The position numbers and the translations under genes are program-made. From Streptomyces shenzhenensis (GTDB lineage: Bacteria > Actinomycetota > Actinomycetes > Streptomycetales > Streptomycetaceae), in contig NZ_JAJONF010000002.1 of NCBI RefSeq assembly GCF_021462265.1, positions 1 to 64,000 of the forward strand: DNA of 64,000 nucleotides, in the 5' to 3' direction. Below are positions 34,717 through 44,932 of the stretch, in pieces (positions within the stretch are counted from its first letter, which is position 1; each line of letters opens with the position of its first letter). Under the pieces are notes generated by a model, which saw nothing but the letters and a program-made list of their open reading frames with translations, made no database searches and was not told the origin of the DNA.

Positions 34717-35508
34717 TCAACGGCCGGCGGCGTCCACGAGCGCGGCGAGGGCGGCGGCGAGCCGGTCCGCTCCCGTGCCCGCCGGACCGCCGGGCTCGGC
34801 CATGTACAGGTCCCGCCGGATCTCCACCATCAGCGCGTCGACCCGCGCGTCCGTCCCGTAGAACTCCAGCGGCACATAGGTTCCGCCGAACGGGCTGTCC
34901 AGCCCCGTCTCCCCGCACCCCGCGAAGGCCTCCCGGGCCGCCTGCGTCAGCCGGGCCGGCGTGTGGAAGGCGTCCGTGCCCAGGCACACCGGCGGCCGCG
35001 GCCCCGCCCCGTGCAGTTCGTAGGGCAGCGCCCGGCTCGGATAGGAGTGCACGTCGATCACCACGGCCCGCCCGGTCGCTGCCAGCCGCCCGGCGACGGC
35101 CTCCGTCATCGCCCGCGCGTACGGCCGGAAGTACCGCTCGACCAACGGCCCGGGATCGAACGGCTCGTTCCGCAGCACCCCCCGGTGCGTGGTCCGCGTG
35201 TACACGGCCCCCATCCCGACGGCGAGCATCTCCTCCCGCTCGTCCGGGAACCGTTCCGGGTCCACCACCAGCCGCGACAGCCGGTTGACGAACCGCCAGG
35301 GGGCCACCCCGGCGAGATTCGCCGCCGCCTCGGCCAGTTCGGCCGTGTGCGCGTCCGTGATGTGGTCCAGCTCCCGCTCCAGCGCGGCGTCGTCGAGCAC
35401 GATCCCGGCGCGTACCGCGGCCGGAACCGCCCGCGCGGAGTGCGGCACATGCAGGATCACCGGCGACTCGGCGGCGCCGGGCAGGAGGTCGTACGACGGC
35501 TGGGACAC
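34717..35508 (-). CDS. N-formylglutamate amidohydrolase
   Basis: A 263-aa cytosolic zinc-dependent amidohydrolase (FGase family): SPVILHVPHSARAVPAAVRA with the metal-binding His, TDAHTAELAEAAANLAGV, FVNRLSRLVVDPERF.DE, VYTRTTHRGVLR, and VVIDVHSYPSRALPYE with a second metal site, followed by VEIRRDLYM near the end. It hydrolyses N-formylglutamate to glutamate and formate, the last step of one histidine-degradation route, or a related N-formyl amide. No other hut genes are in the window, so it may act alone. Confidence 0.88.
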   Translation of the reverse strand: MSQPSYDLLPGAAESPVILHVPHSARAVPAAVRAGIVLDDAALERELDHITDAHTAELAEAAANLAGVAPWRFVNRLSRLVVDPERFPDEREEMLAVGMGAVYTRTTHRGVLRNEPFDPGPLVERYFRPYARAMTEAVAGRLAATGRAVVIDVHSYPSRALPYELHGAGPRPPVCLGTDAFHTPARLTQAAREAFAGCGETGLDSPFGGTYVPLEFYGTDARVDALMVEIRRDLYMAEPGGPAGTGADRLAAALAALVDAAGR

Positions 35509-35863
35509 GGGCGGGCTCCCGGGTGTGGTCAGTGGCAGGGCGCGGGATCGGGTTCGAGTACGTCACGCGGCGCGGGCGGCGCCGACGCGCAGGGTCAGGT
35601 CCGGGGGCGGTGGGGGGCGACCGCCACGTCCATGGGGGCGGGCCGTCACCGGGCCCTGGGGTGGGCCGTCACCGCGTCGCGGGAGCGGCGACGGCAACCA
35701 AGGGCGGTCCATGACTTGCTCTGCGCCGCTCCCGTGCTGTTCAAACATTCAACAAAGGGATCTTCGTGACCGGTAAAGAAGTCTACCCGCATAGATGATC
35801 CCGGTGCTGTCATGCTCACGACCGCCCGGAACTCCTGCCGGGCACCGCTCCGGGAGATCCCCC
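35509..35863. other. gene-free divergent promoter region
   Basis: 355 bases between the divergent amidohydrolase and HNH-like genes. An AT-rich patch (about 35736-35800) includes GTTCAAACATTCAAC (35739-35753), an imperfect inverted repeat, and CGCATAGATGAT, which may be a -10 region for the rightward gene. No coding sequence is recognised. Confidence 0.4.
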
Positions 35864-36388
35864 ATGCCCCGAATATCCCGCTCCGTGGTCACCGCCCTGT
35901 CCTCCCTCGCCCTCGCCGCGGCCGGCCTCACGGTCGCGGCCGGCACCGCGCACGCGCAGAGCTGCAGCCAGGCCTACCTCCCCCTCCCCGACCCCAGCTG
36001 CCAGCCCGGCGACTTCAACCCGGACGTCACCCAGTCCACCATCGGCTCCACCATCTGCGTCTCCGGATGGACCGCGACCGTCCGGCCGTCCAGCTCCTAC
36101 ACCACCGCGCTGAAGAAGACGCAGATCGTCGAGTACGGCTACACGGACACCAGCACCTCGGACTACGAGGAGGACCACTTCGTCCCCCTCGAACTCGGCG
36201 GTGCCCCCAAGAGCGAGCTCAACCTCTGGCCCGAGCCGGAGTACGGCACCAAGACCGCGGCCAACAAGGACACCGTCGAGAACAAGCTCAAGAAGGCCGT
36301 CTGCGCCGGCACCGTCACCCTGGCCGACGCGCAGGACGCGATCGTCACGGACTGGACGACCGCGCTGTCGAACCTGGGCCTGAGCTGA
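35864..36388 (+). CDS. secreted HNH-nuclease-like protein
   Basis: A 174-aa protein with a Sec signal peptide ending AGTAHAQS (mature about residue 32). The mature part has two likely disulfides (SCSQAYLPLPDPSC, TICVSGW) and the block EEDHFVPLELGGAPKSELNL WPEP, which has the spacing of an HNH metal/catalytic site (DH...LGG...N), followed by NKDTVENKLKKAVCAGTVTL and DAQDAIVTDWT. This belongs to a widespread actinobacterial secreted family with an HNH-like motif; nuclease activity is inferred. ATG at 35864 with GGGAGA upstream. Strong hairpin terminator follows. Confidence 0.75.
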   Translation: MPRISRSVVTALSSLALAAAGLTVAAGTAHAQSCSQAYLPLPDPSCQPGDFNPDVTQSTIGSTICVSGWTATVRPSSSYTTALKKTQIVEYGYTDTSTSDYEEDHFVPLELGGAPKSELNLWPEPEYGTKTAANKDTVENKLKKAVCAGTVTLADAQDAIVTDWTTALSNLGLS

Positions 36389-36404
36389 TCCCGTCCGCCG
36401 GCTC

Positions 36405-36440
36405 GGGGGCCGGTCACCTCTCTCGGAGGTGGCCGGCCCC
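36405..36440. terminator. strong hairpin terminator between convergent genes
   Basis: A 15-bp stem GGGGCCGGTCACCTC / GAGGTGGCCGGCCCC (one G-T pair) with a 5-base loop TCTCG, 17 bases after the HNH-like gene and also downstream of the convergent isocitrate dehydrogenase gene. Confidence 0.75.
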
Positions 36441-36571
36441 TGCCGGCTCCCGCCGGGCGGAGCCGGTGCCGTCGCGGCCGGGGTGGCAGGTCCTGACATG
36501 GCTCCGTCCCGGCGGGCGGGAGGCCTGCCGGGACGGAGACAGCGCGAGGCGGCCTGCGACGCCGCTGGAGC

Positions 36572-39197
<2,626 letters not shown>

Positions 39198-39247
39198 CCT
39201 GGAAGGCTCATGAAGATCTTGGCGAGGGGTCGTCCGGCCGTGGGCCG
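39198..39247 (-). repeat. 50-bp inverted repeat, left copy
   Basis: On the minus strand it reads CGGCCCACGGCCGGACGACC and continues to AGATCTTCATGAGCCTTC-CAGG. It matches 47 of 50 bases of the direct-strand copy at 43093-43142. It encodes the shared protein tail GPRPDDPSPRSS in the truncated epimerase ORF. Together the copies bound a 3.9-kb segment. Confidence 0.8.
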
Positions 39248-39366
39248 CCCACCACACGTGGTTCGGATACGAGGCGGGCCGGCGCGTCCACGTGGTGTCC
39301 GGCGTTGATCAAGTGTTCGGTGAGTGCACCACGGAGGTAGCCGGCACCGGTCAGAAAGATCTTCAC
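39208..39366 (-). pseudogene. NAD-dependent epimerase/dehydratase, N-terminal fragment
   Basis: The ORF begins GTGAAGATCTTTCTGACCGG after CGAGGAG and encodes KIFLTGAGYLRGALTEHLIN AGHHVDA, the Rossmann-fold start of short-chain epimerases (K.FLTGA.GYLG..L...L...GH.V.A). After about 36 residues it runs into the 50-bp repeat and stops. It is 22 bases after the hydrolase stop on the same strand, so it was the last operon gene and lost ~90% of its length at the repeat junction. Gly of the GxxGxxG motif is also altered (GAGYLRG). Confidence 0.65.
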
Positions 39367-39388
39367 GTCGGCTCCTCGGGCGTCGGGT

Positions 39389-40288
39389 TCAGGCGGGGCG
39401 CTCGGCGCCGGCGGAGAGGTGGAAGAAGTCGGCCGCCGCCGCGACAGTGTCGAAGGTCATGTCGGTTCGTCCCATGACGAACGGGGCCTTACGGGTTCCG
39501 GGGATGGTGTGGCCGCCGCCGTTGACGGTGTAGAGGGTGACGGGGGCGTGCCCGGGCCGGCGGTAGTGGACCGCTTCCACGGACGTCTTGGTTTCGCGGC
39601 CGGCAGGGGCGATGCTCTCCGCGACAGGTGCTGTAGTGATCTTGTTGCGCTGCGCGTAGTAGCGCGCGGTCTGTGCCGCCGACAGCCCAAGGCCCCGGGG
39701 TTTGAAGCCCCACATGCTCGCCATGCCACCCTCGAAGGGCACGAGCGGGTCCTTGGTGCCGTGCACGAGCATGACCGGCAGGGGCTTGTCCTGAGGGTCG
39801 TCGGGGGCGAAGTTGTTCTCCGCAGGCTGTGTCGCGGAGATGACTGCGGCTCCGGCCAGCAGGTCCGGTACCTCGTGGATGAGCCGGATCACCATCTGGC
39901 CGCCGTTGGAGAATCCGATGGCGTGGACACGGGACGGATCGCCGCCGTAACGACTCACGAGCCGGTCGATGGCGGTGCGTGTGAAGGCGACGTCGTCGTA
40001 TCCCTCGGTGCGGGCTGCGAACCGGTTGGAGATCCGGGCGTCGTTCCAGTGGTGCTTGTACCCGTCGAGGTAGGCGACAACGGCTCCGTGGTCAGCGGCG
40101 AGGCGATCGAAGGCACGGCCGGTGAAGGCGCGCAGTTTCGCCCCTGTCTGGTTGGATCCGTGCAGCAGGAGAACGACGGGTGCCGGACGGTCCGCCGTCT
40201 GGCCGAGGACTGTCATCGTGCGTGCCTGTCCGTTTACCTGCAGCGTTTCCCGTGCTTCGCGCAGGTGACGGCCGGGGAGTGAGGTCAT
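39389..40288 (-). CDS. alpha/beta-hydrolase, PHB-depolymerase (CE1-like) family
   Basis: A 299-aa cytosolic protein without signal peptide. PVVLLLHGSNQTGAKLRAFT is the oxyanion-hole region, YGGDPSRVHAIGFSNGGQMV carries the nucleophile Ser in GFSNGG, LPVMLVHGTKDPLVPFEGG the acid region, and NGGGHTIPGTR the catalytic His. Family members (LpqC/PhaZ-like) hydrolyse polyesters or small esters. The ATG at 40288 overlaps the preceding stop codon (ATGA), so it is translated with the AtuA-related gene. The substrate is unknown; in this operon an acyl or hydroxy-ester intermediate is plausible. Confidence 0.82.
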   Translation of the reverse strand: MTSLPGRHLREARETLQVNGQARTMTVLGQTADRPAPVVLLLHGSNQTGAKLRAFTGRAFDRLAADHGAVVAYLDGYKHHWNDARISNRFAARTEGYDDVAFTRTAIDRLVSRYGGDPSRVHAIGFSNGGQMVIRLIHEVPDLLAGAAVISATQPAENNFAPDDPQDKPLPVMLVHGTKDPLVPFEGGMASMWGFKPRGLGLSAAQTARYYAQRNKITTAPVAESIAPAGRETKTSVEAVHYRRPGHAPVTLYTVNGGGHTIPGTRKAPFVMGRTDMTFDTVAAAADFFHLSAGAERPA

Positions 40289-40650
40289 GGTGCTTCCGAG
40301 TGTTGGTTCCGGTCGGTCTGGGTGAGGGGGACGGGAAGATCCAGCAGGTCGCCGGAGAGCGTCTTGCCGTGCCGGTCGCGGTGAAGCGACGTGGTGACCG
40401 TGTCTGTGGGATCGCGTTCGCACAGGAACAGCAGGGTCGCGGTGCTGGGCATCTCATAGCGGCGGACGGCGCCGGTGACGCGGCCTTTGAGGCGCTCGCG
40501 CACGACTGCCGGCGTCAGGTGGTCGCGCAGAGCGGGGTAGTCGGCTGCGTGCCGGGCGACGACGGCCACGGTCAGCGTGCGGCCCTTGTCTCCGGTGCGG
40601 GCGTGGGCCAGCAGGCGCAGGATGACGGTGGGAACGGTCGCCGCCGTCAT
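40285..40650 (-). CDS. AtuA-associated small domain protein
   Basis: A 121-aa protein with TVPTVILRLLAHARTGDKGR and the RD..YP.LR..L....V pattern (HAADYPALRDHLTPAVVRER), the ferredoxin-like fold that follows the DUF1446 part in AtuA of acyclic terpene utilisation. In this operon it is a separate gene. It overlaps AtuA-like upstream (ATGA at 40647-40650) and the hydrolase downstream (ATGA at 40285-40288), so the three products are made together and may form a complex. Confidence 0.75.
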   Translation of the reverse strand: MTAATVPTVILRLLAHARTGDKGRTLTVAVVARHAADYPALRDHLTPAVVRERLKGRVTGAVRRYEMPSTATLLFLCERDPTDTVTTSLHRDRHGKTLSGDLLDLPVPLTQTDRNQHSEAP

Positions 40651-41990
40651 GCGCCACTCCTCAGCAGGTCGATCGATGCAGCGGCGGCCTTCCGGCTCAC
40701 GGTGCTGGACAGGACGCCGAGGACGGGCTCCGTGGTCACCCGGACTCCGCCTCCGCCGGCGGGACCGTTGGTGTAGAGCGCGGTGACTTCCTCACCGAGC
40801 CGTGCGGCCGTTGCGGCGTCATCGGCCTGCGCGACCAGAGACAGCCTGCACCGGCCCGACCCCGGCAGGGTCGCACCGTCGTGCTGCGCGATGGGGTCCA
40901 CCCCCAGCAGTTCCTCATGGAGGTGGCGGAAGAGACCCTGCGTCCGCTCGCGCACGACCGCAGCGGCCAGTTCGGCGCGCCGCCGGGCGCCGGTCCCCGC
41001 GTAGTCGATCTCCGCCTCGCATCGGAAACCGCCCTGGAAACCGACACTGACCTTCAGGTCCGCCGGCGCCGGACGGCCTCTGGACCCGCTGACGCGGACC
41101 CGGTCACCACCGAGATCCGTCACGGTGACGGCGCTGAAGTCGGCGTGCACGTCGGGGGTGAGGTAGCGGGCCGGGTCACCGATCTCGTAACCGAGCTGCT
41201 CGGCGACCGTCGCGGCATCGACTCTGCCGCCGGTGCCGGGAAGCTTTGTGATCACGGCATCGGTATCGGTGACCTCGGCGACCGGGAAGCCGAGATGAGC
41301 GAGACCGGGAATCTCACTCAACGGCGGATCGGCGAAGTACCCCCCGGTGACCTGGCCCGCGCATTCCAGCAGGTGCCCGACCAGGGTGCCGTGCGCGACC
41401 TGGTCGGCGTCCCCGAGATCCCAGCCACGGTGATGAGCGAGGCAGCCGACGAACAGCGAGGGGTCCGCGACACGTCCGGTGATGACCACGTCGGCGCCGG
41501 CGTCCAGGGCTGCCCGTACCGCATCCGCTCCGAGGTAGGCGTGAGCCGAGATCAGCCGGCCGTGATCGGCCAGGGGCCGTCCGTCCTCCTGAGCGGGCAG
41601 ACGGGGATCGAGAGCGTCTGTCACCTCGTCGCCGGTCACCACGGCGAAGGCCAGGTCGAGCTCGAGCCGACGGGCCAGTCGGGCGGCGGCCCTGCCCGCC
41701 GCGGCGGGATCGGCCGCACCGAGGTTCGTCACCACCTTCGTGCCGCGTTCGGCGACCGCGGGCAGCAGCGGGGCCAGGCGGCGCTCCAGAAACGGGTCGT
41801 AACCGCCCAGTGGATCGCTGAGGTGGCGAAGCGCGCCGGCCGCCATCGTCCGCTCGGCAAGGCATTCGAGCACCAGGTAATCCAAGTCACCGCGGTCCAG
41901 CAGGTCGGCTGCCGGCTCGAACCGGTCACCGGAGAATCCGGCTCCACAGGCGATCCGCGTCGCGGCGATCGCCCGGTCCGCCATAGTCAT
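40647..41990 (-). CDS. AtuA-family (DUF1446) protein
   Basis: A 447-aa cytosolic protein matching the main domain of AtuA: RIACGAGFSGDRFEPAADLL DRGDLDYLVLECLAERTMA, YDPFLERRLAPLLPAVAERG, KVVTNLGAADPAAAGRAAAR, DAGADVVITGRVADPSLFVG, and CAGQVTGGYFADPP. In Pseudomonas, atuA is needed for degradation of citronellol-type terpenes, but the enzymatic role of the family is not established. The ATG at 41990 is chosen over a longer frame because GGGAGGTGGATGAC precedes it. First gene of the operon; the LysR gene diverges from it, 125 bases away. Confidence 0.85.
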   Translation of the reverse strand: MTMADRAIAATRIACGAGFSGDRFEPAADLLDRGDLDYLVLECLAERTMAAGALRHLSDPLGGYDPFLERRLAPLLPAVAERGTKVVTNLGAADPAAAGRAAARLARRLELDLAFAVVTGDEVTDALDPRLPAQEDGRPLADHGRLISAHAYLGADAVRAALDAGADVVITGRVADPSLFVGCLAHHRGWDLGDADQVAHGTLVGHLLECAGQVTGGYFADPPLSEIPGLAHLGFPVAEVTDTDAVITKLPGTGGRVDAATVAEQLGYEIGDPARYLTPDVHADFSAVTVTDLGGDRVRVSGSRGRPAPADLKVSVGFQGGFRCEAEIDYAGTGARRRAELAAAVVRERTQGLFRHLHEELLGVDPIAQHDGATLPGSGRCRLSLVAQADDAATAARLGEEVTALYTNGPAGGGGVRVTTEPVLGVLSSTVSRKAAAASIDLLRSGA

Positions 41991-42115
41991 GTCATCCACC
42001 TCCCTCGAGTCCGGCGCAGGAACTTCCAGTCGTCCCTGGCCCGCTTCGCTCACGCTAGGGTGGACACTTGGCATCGAGAAGACATTGATCCCGCATAAAC
42101 CTATGCTTTGAAGGC

Positions 42116-43132
42116 ATGGATATCTCGTTGTCCCAGATGGCTGTCATCGATGCTGTCGCCCGGCACCGCTCCTTCAGCCGGGCTGCACGCGAGCTGCACA
42201 TCGGTCAGCCAGTGGTGTCGCGGACGGTGGCGTTGGTGGAGCGCGTACTGAACGCCACGCTGTTCACCCGCACCACCCGGGCGGTCGAGCTCACCGACGC
42301 CGGCCATGCCTACCTCACGGTCGCCCGCGCTGTCCTGGCGGCCGCGGAGCGCGGGCAGAGGCAGTGGAACGGCTATCTGACAGGTGAGAACGGTGAGGTC
42401 GCCATCGCCGCGCTTCCCTCCGTGGCGGCCACCGTGCTGCCCGCCGCCGTGCGGGGGTTCACCCGCGGGCACCCCGGCCGCTCGGTGACGGTCTTCGACA
42501 TGCCGGCCGCGGAGGGTGTGACCATGCTGGAGACCGGCAAGGCCGACCTGGCGGTCTGCGACGCCGAAGAGGCATCACGGCTCACCGGTCCTTATGACGT
42601 CGAGGTGCTCGCCACCGACTCCCTGGTCGCCGTCATGCCGCCGGACAGCCGCCTGACTGCCCTGCGCGAGGTCACCTGGGCCGAGCTGAGCCGTGAACCA
42701 TTCGTCGCACTGCAGCCTGGAACCGGTGTCCGAGTGCTGACGGACTTCGGATTTGCTTCTGCCGGCACACCTCCACGTGCGCTGGTGACAGCACGAGGCG
42801 TAGCGACCGTGGCCGGGCTGGTGGCAGCAGGCATCGGAGTCAGCGCGATGCCACAGGCCGTGCTGCCACTCCTCGGCTTCCAGGAAGTGACGGTCCGCCC
42901 CTTGACGGAGCCCGCGGTCACCAGACAGATCTGCCTGCTCGGGCGCAACCCGCTGCCACCGGCAGCGCAGGCTTTCCGCCGGGCCGTCGCCGAGGCATTC
43001 GCGCAGCGACCCTCCCCTGTCGATCTCGGACTCACCCGCACAGACGGCACCCGGACGATCAACCCCGCTCCTGCACAGACCAAGGGGTCGCCCGGCCCAC
43101 GGCCGGACGACCCCTCACCGAGATCTTCATGA
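42116..43132 (+). CDS. LysR-family transcriptional regulator
   Basis: A 338-aa regulator: HTH MDISLSQMAVIDAVARHRSF SRAARELHIGQPVVSRTVAL VE, then the linker and a two-lobed periplasmic-binding-like ligand domain (GEVAIAALPSVAATVLPAAV, KADLAVCDAEEASRLTG, VATVAGLVAAGIGVSAMPQA). It is divergent from the atuA-like gene and likely controls it. The last ~12 residues (GPRPDDPSPRSS) are read from the 50-bp repeat and over a strong hairpin, and are identical to the tail of the truncated epimerase ORF, so the natural C-terminus may have been replaced. Codon bias is slightly less extreme than neighbours. Confidence 0.88.
   Translation: MDISLSQMAVIDAVARHRSFSRAARELHIGQPVVSRTVALVERVLNATLFTRTTRAVELTDAGHAYLTVARAVLAAAERGQRQWNGYLTGENGEVAIAALPSVAATVLPAAVRGFTRGHPGRSVTVFDMPAAEGVTMLETGKADLAVCDAEEASRLTGPYDVEVLATDSLVAVMPPDSRLTALREVTWAELSREPFVALQPGTGVRVLTDFGFASAGTPPRALVTARGVATVAGLVAAGIGVSAMPQAVLPLLGFQEVTVRPLTEPAVTRQICLLGRNPLPPAAQAFRRAVAEAFAQRPSPVDLGLTRTDGTRTINPAPAQTKGSPGPRPDDPSPRSS
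43084..43114 (+). terminator. hairpin terminator within the end of the LysR gene
   Basis: GGGGTCG-C-CCGGCC / GGCCGG-A-CGACCCC with a 3-base CAC loop: a 13-bp stem with one C/A mismatch. It overlaps the last LysR codons (stop at 43132). Only the right arm of this hairpin is present in the inverted copy at 39198-39247, showing which side the duplication started from. Confidence 0.65.
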
Positions 43133-43142
43133 GCCTTCTAGG
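43093..43142 (+). repeat. 50-bp inverted repeat, right copy
   Basis: Begins inside the LysR terminator stem (CGGCCCACGGCCGGACGACC) and ends at CTTCTAGG, so it covers the LysR stop and the stop codon (43138-43140) of the convergent beta-helix gene. Partner copy at 39198-39247 on the opposite strand, three mismatches in 50 bases. Confidence 0.8.
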
Positions 43143-44379
43143 AGCAGCCGGGTACGGTGCTCGGGCTGCCACAGTTGTCGGGCTGGTTACCGGTGATGCG
43201 GCTGGCGATCAGCGTCACCGTGCCGCTGGCGTTGAAGACGCCGCCGCCGGCCGCGCCCGTTCCCAGGGCCCGGTTGCCGGTCACCTGGCTGCTCGTGAGA
43301 ACCACCCTGCCGGAGGCCGTGTTGAAGATGCCGCCGCCCCGGGAGTTCGTGCCGTTGACGGTGTTGCCGTTGACCGGGCTGCTGGTGATCCGGACCGTAC
43401 CGACGGTGTTGAAGATGCCGCCGCCCTGGGCGTTGGTACCGGTGGTGGTGTTGCCCGTGACCCCGCTCGCGTTCACCGTCATCGTTCCGGCCACCGCGAT
43501 GCCGCCGCCCTGCGGAGTGGTACCGGTGACGTCGTTGCCGGTGACCGGGGTGACGTTCACCGTCACCGTCGTGCCTACGGCGGCGGCGATCCCGCCACCC
43601 AGGACGGTCGCGTGGTTGCCGGTGATCCTGCTCGCGTTGAAGGCCGCCGTGCCGGAACCTCCGAACGGGCTGACGAACACGCCCCCGCCGGCATTATTCG
43701 CCCGGTTGCCGGAGAGCGTGCTGGTGTTGACGCTCACCGCGCCGTTGTCGTTGTCGATGGCCCCGCCGAAGGTGTCGGCGGTGTTGCCGGTGAGTCTGCT
43801 GCTGTTCAGCGTCACCGCCGAACCTGGGCCCGCGAGCCAGATGGCGCCGCCCCGGCCGTTGCCAAGGCCGCCGGACGCGTGACCGTTGCTGAGGGTCAGG
43901 ATGTTCAGAGTGAGGTTTCCATGGGGGCCGTTGATTTCGAAGAAACGGAAATTGGCGGCGGTTGCGGCTCGGGTGATGGTGTCGCCGTTTCCGTTGATCG
44001 TGACGTTGTTCGTGATGACCGGCAGTCCGTTGTCGTCATTGGGCGGTGTGGCATCGGTGAGGGTGTAGGTGCAGCCGGCCTTGAGGTTGACCGTGCCGCC
44101 CACTGCGGCGACAGCGCCGATCGCGCTTTGCAGGTCGCTCTCGCTGCAACTGGGCACGTTCACGACCAGTGCCAGGCTGGGGGGATGAGGGGTTCCGCCT
44201 GCCTCGGCGGAGGGAGCGCCGGCCACCGGGCCGGCGGGCGCATTGGGCGACTGCGACACGCCGAGCAGGTCAGGCCCGGGTGGGGCGCCTTGTGCGACAG
44301 CGGACGGCGTGACTACGCCAAAAGGGGCGAGGGTGACTCCCATGAGAATGGGGATGGCACGAGAGATGCTCGGACGCAT
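43138..44379 (-). CDS. secreted right-handed beta-helix repeat protein
   Basis: A 413-aa protein with a signal peptide (MRPSISRAIPILMGVTLAPF...AVAQ). After a Pro/Ala-rich linker and SCSESDLQSAIGAVAAVGGT VNL, a domain of about 280 residues repeats units of the form VT.N.S.VTGN....GGGIFN: SRLTGNTADTFGGAIDN, STLSGNRANNAGGGVF, SRITGNHATVLGGGIA, SGVTGNTTTGTNAQGGGIFN, SPVNGNTVNGTNSRGGGIFN, SQVTGNRALGTGAAGGGVFN. Such parallel beta-helices occur in pectate-lyase-like and Pmp-type (polymorphic membrane) surface proteins; no catalytic set is visible. The ATG at 44379 with AAGGAG is preferred over a longer frame. Its stop codon lies inside the 50-bp repeat. Confidence 0.8.
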   Translation of the reverse strand: MRPSISRAIPILMGVTLAPFGVVTPSAVAQGAPPGPDLLGVSQSPNAPAGPVAGAPSAEAGGTPHPPSLALVVNVPSCSESDLQSAIGAVAAVGGTVNLKAGCTYTLTDATPPNDDNGLPVITNNVTINGNGDTITRAATAANFRFFEINGPHGNLTLNILTLSNGHASGGLGNGRGGAIWLAGPGSAVTLNSSRLTGNTADTFGGAIDNDNGAVSVNTSTLSGNRANNAGGGVFVSPFGGSGTAAFNASRITGNHATVLGGGIAAAVGTTVTVNVTPVTGNDVTGTTPQGGGIAVAGTMTVNASGVTGNTTTGTNAQGGGIFNTVGTVRITSSPVNGNTVNGTNSRGGGIFNTASGRVVLTSSQVTGNRALGTGAAGGGVFNASGTVTLIASRITGNQPDNCGSPSTVPGCS

Positions 44380-44399
44380 CAGGGCTCCTTCGGGCGGGG

Positions 44400-44416
44400 C
44401 GCGAATGTCGTTCGCG
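44400..44416. promoter_or_regulatory. short inverted repeat upstream of the beta-helix gene
   Basis: CGCGAA-TGTCG-TTCGCG, a perfect 6-bp inverted repeat 21 bases before the start codon, next to an AT-rich stretch (about 44418-44460) that is the probable promoter. Operator candidate. Confidence 0.4.
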
Positions 44417-44932
44417 TAAGTGTTACCGGAATATAAGCGGAAGTAATTCATGTCGGATCAATCGACGAGATGGCAACACGTTCAGCCGCTATCACAATTC
44501 AACCGAGAGGCCCGCACCCGAACGGTCGCGAGTGGCACCCCGCACGCGCACTCATCGGACGGCCGGTTCCCTGCCGACACCATTCGGTGGCGCTGAGCGC
44601 GATGGGCCGGGGAAACCCCGTGGTCAATCAGGTCCGACCGTGCAGACCCGCAGAGGGGATTTCCGCCGGGCGGAGTCGTCCCGGCTTGGAGGCGTCAGGT
44701 GCGCTGGAGATCGGGTATCCGGTCCAGGAACGGGACCAGGGAAGCGAACCGTGACGCCGTGTCGGATCGAGAGGTGTCTTGCGCGCCCGTGACACCCGAA
44801 CCGGGGGGCGGGCGCCGGACGAGACCGGTGGAGATCCTGCTCCGGCCGGCCGGCTCGCCCTGCATCGCTGGTGAACGTCAACCACTGCGAGCAGGGCAAG
44901 CCGGGCGCGATTTCGAGATCCTCAGGACGCTC
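44417..44932. other. gene-free region between beta-helix and mscS genes
   Basis: About 500 bases. The left ~100 are AT-rich promoter-like sequence for the minus-strand beta-helix gene; the rest is GC-rich with short ORFs on both strands that show no family features. Confidence 0.4.

Noticed and set aside
39198..43142. The inverted-repeat-bounded segment as an insertion sequence or transposon
   Set aside because: No transposase or recombinase gene lies inside, and the repeats overlap a terminator and gene ends rather than forming element termini.
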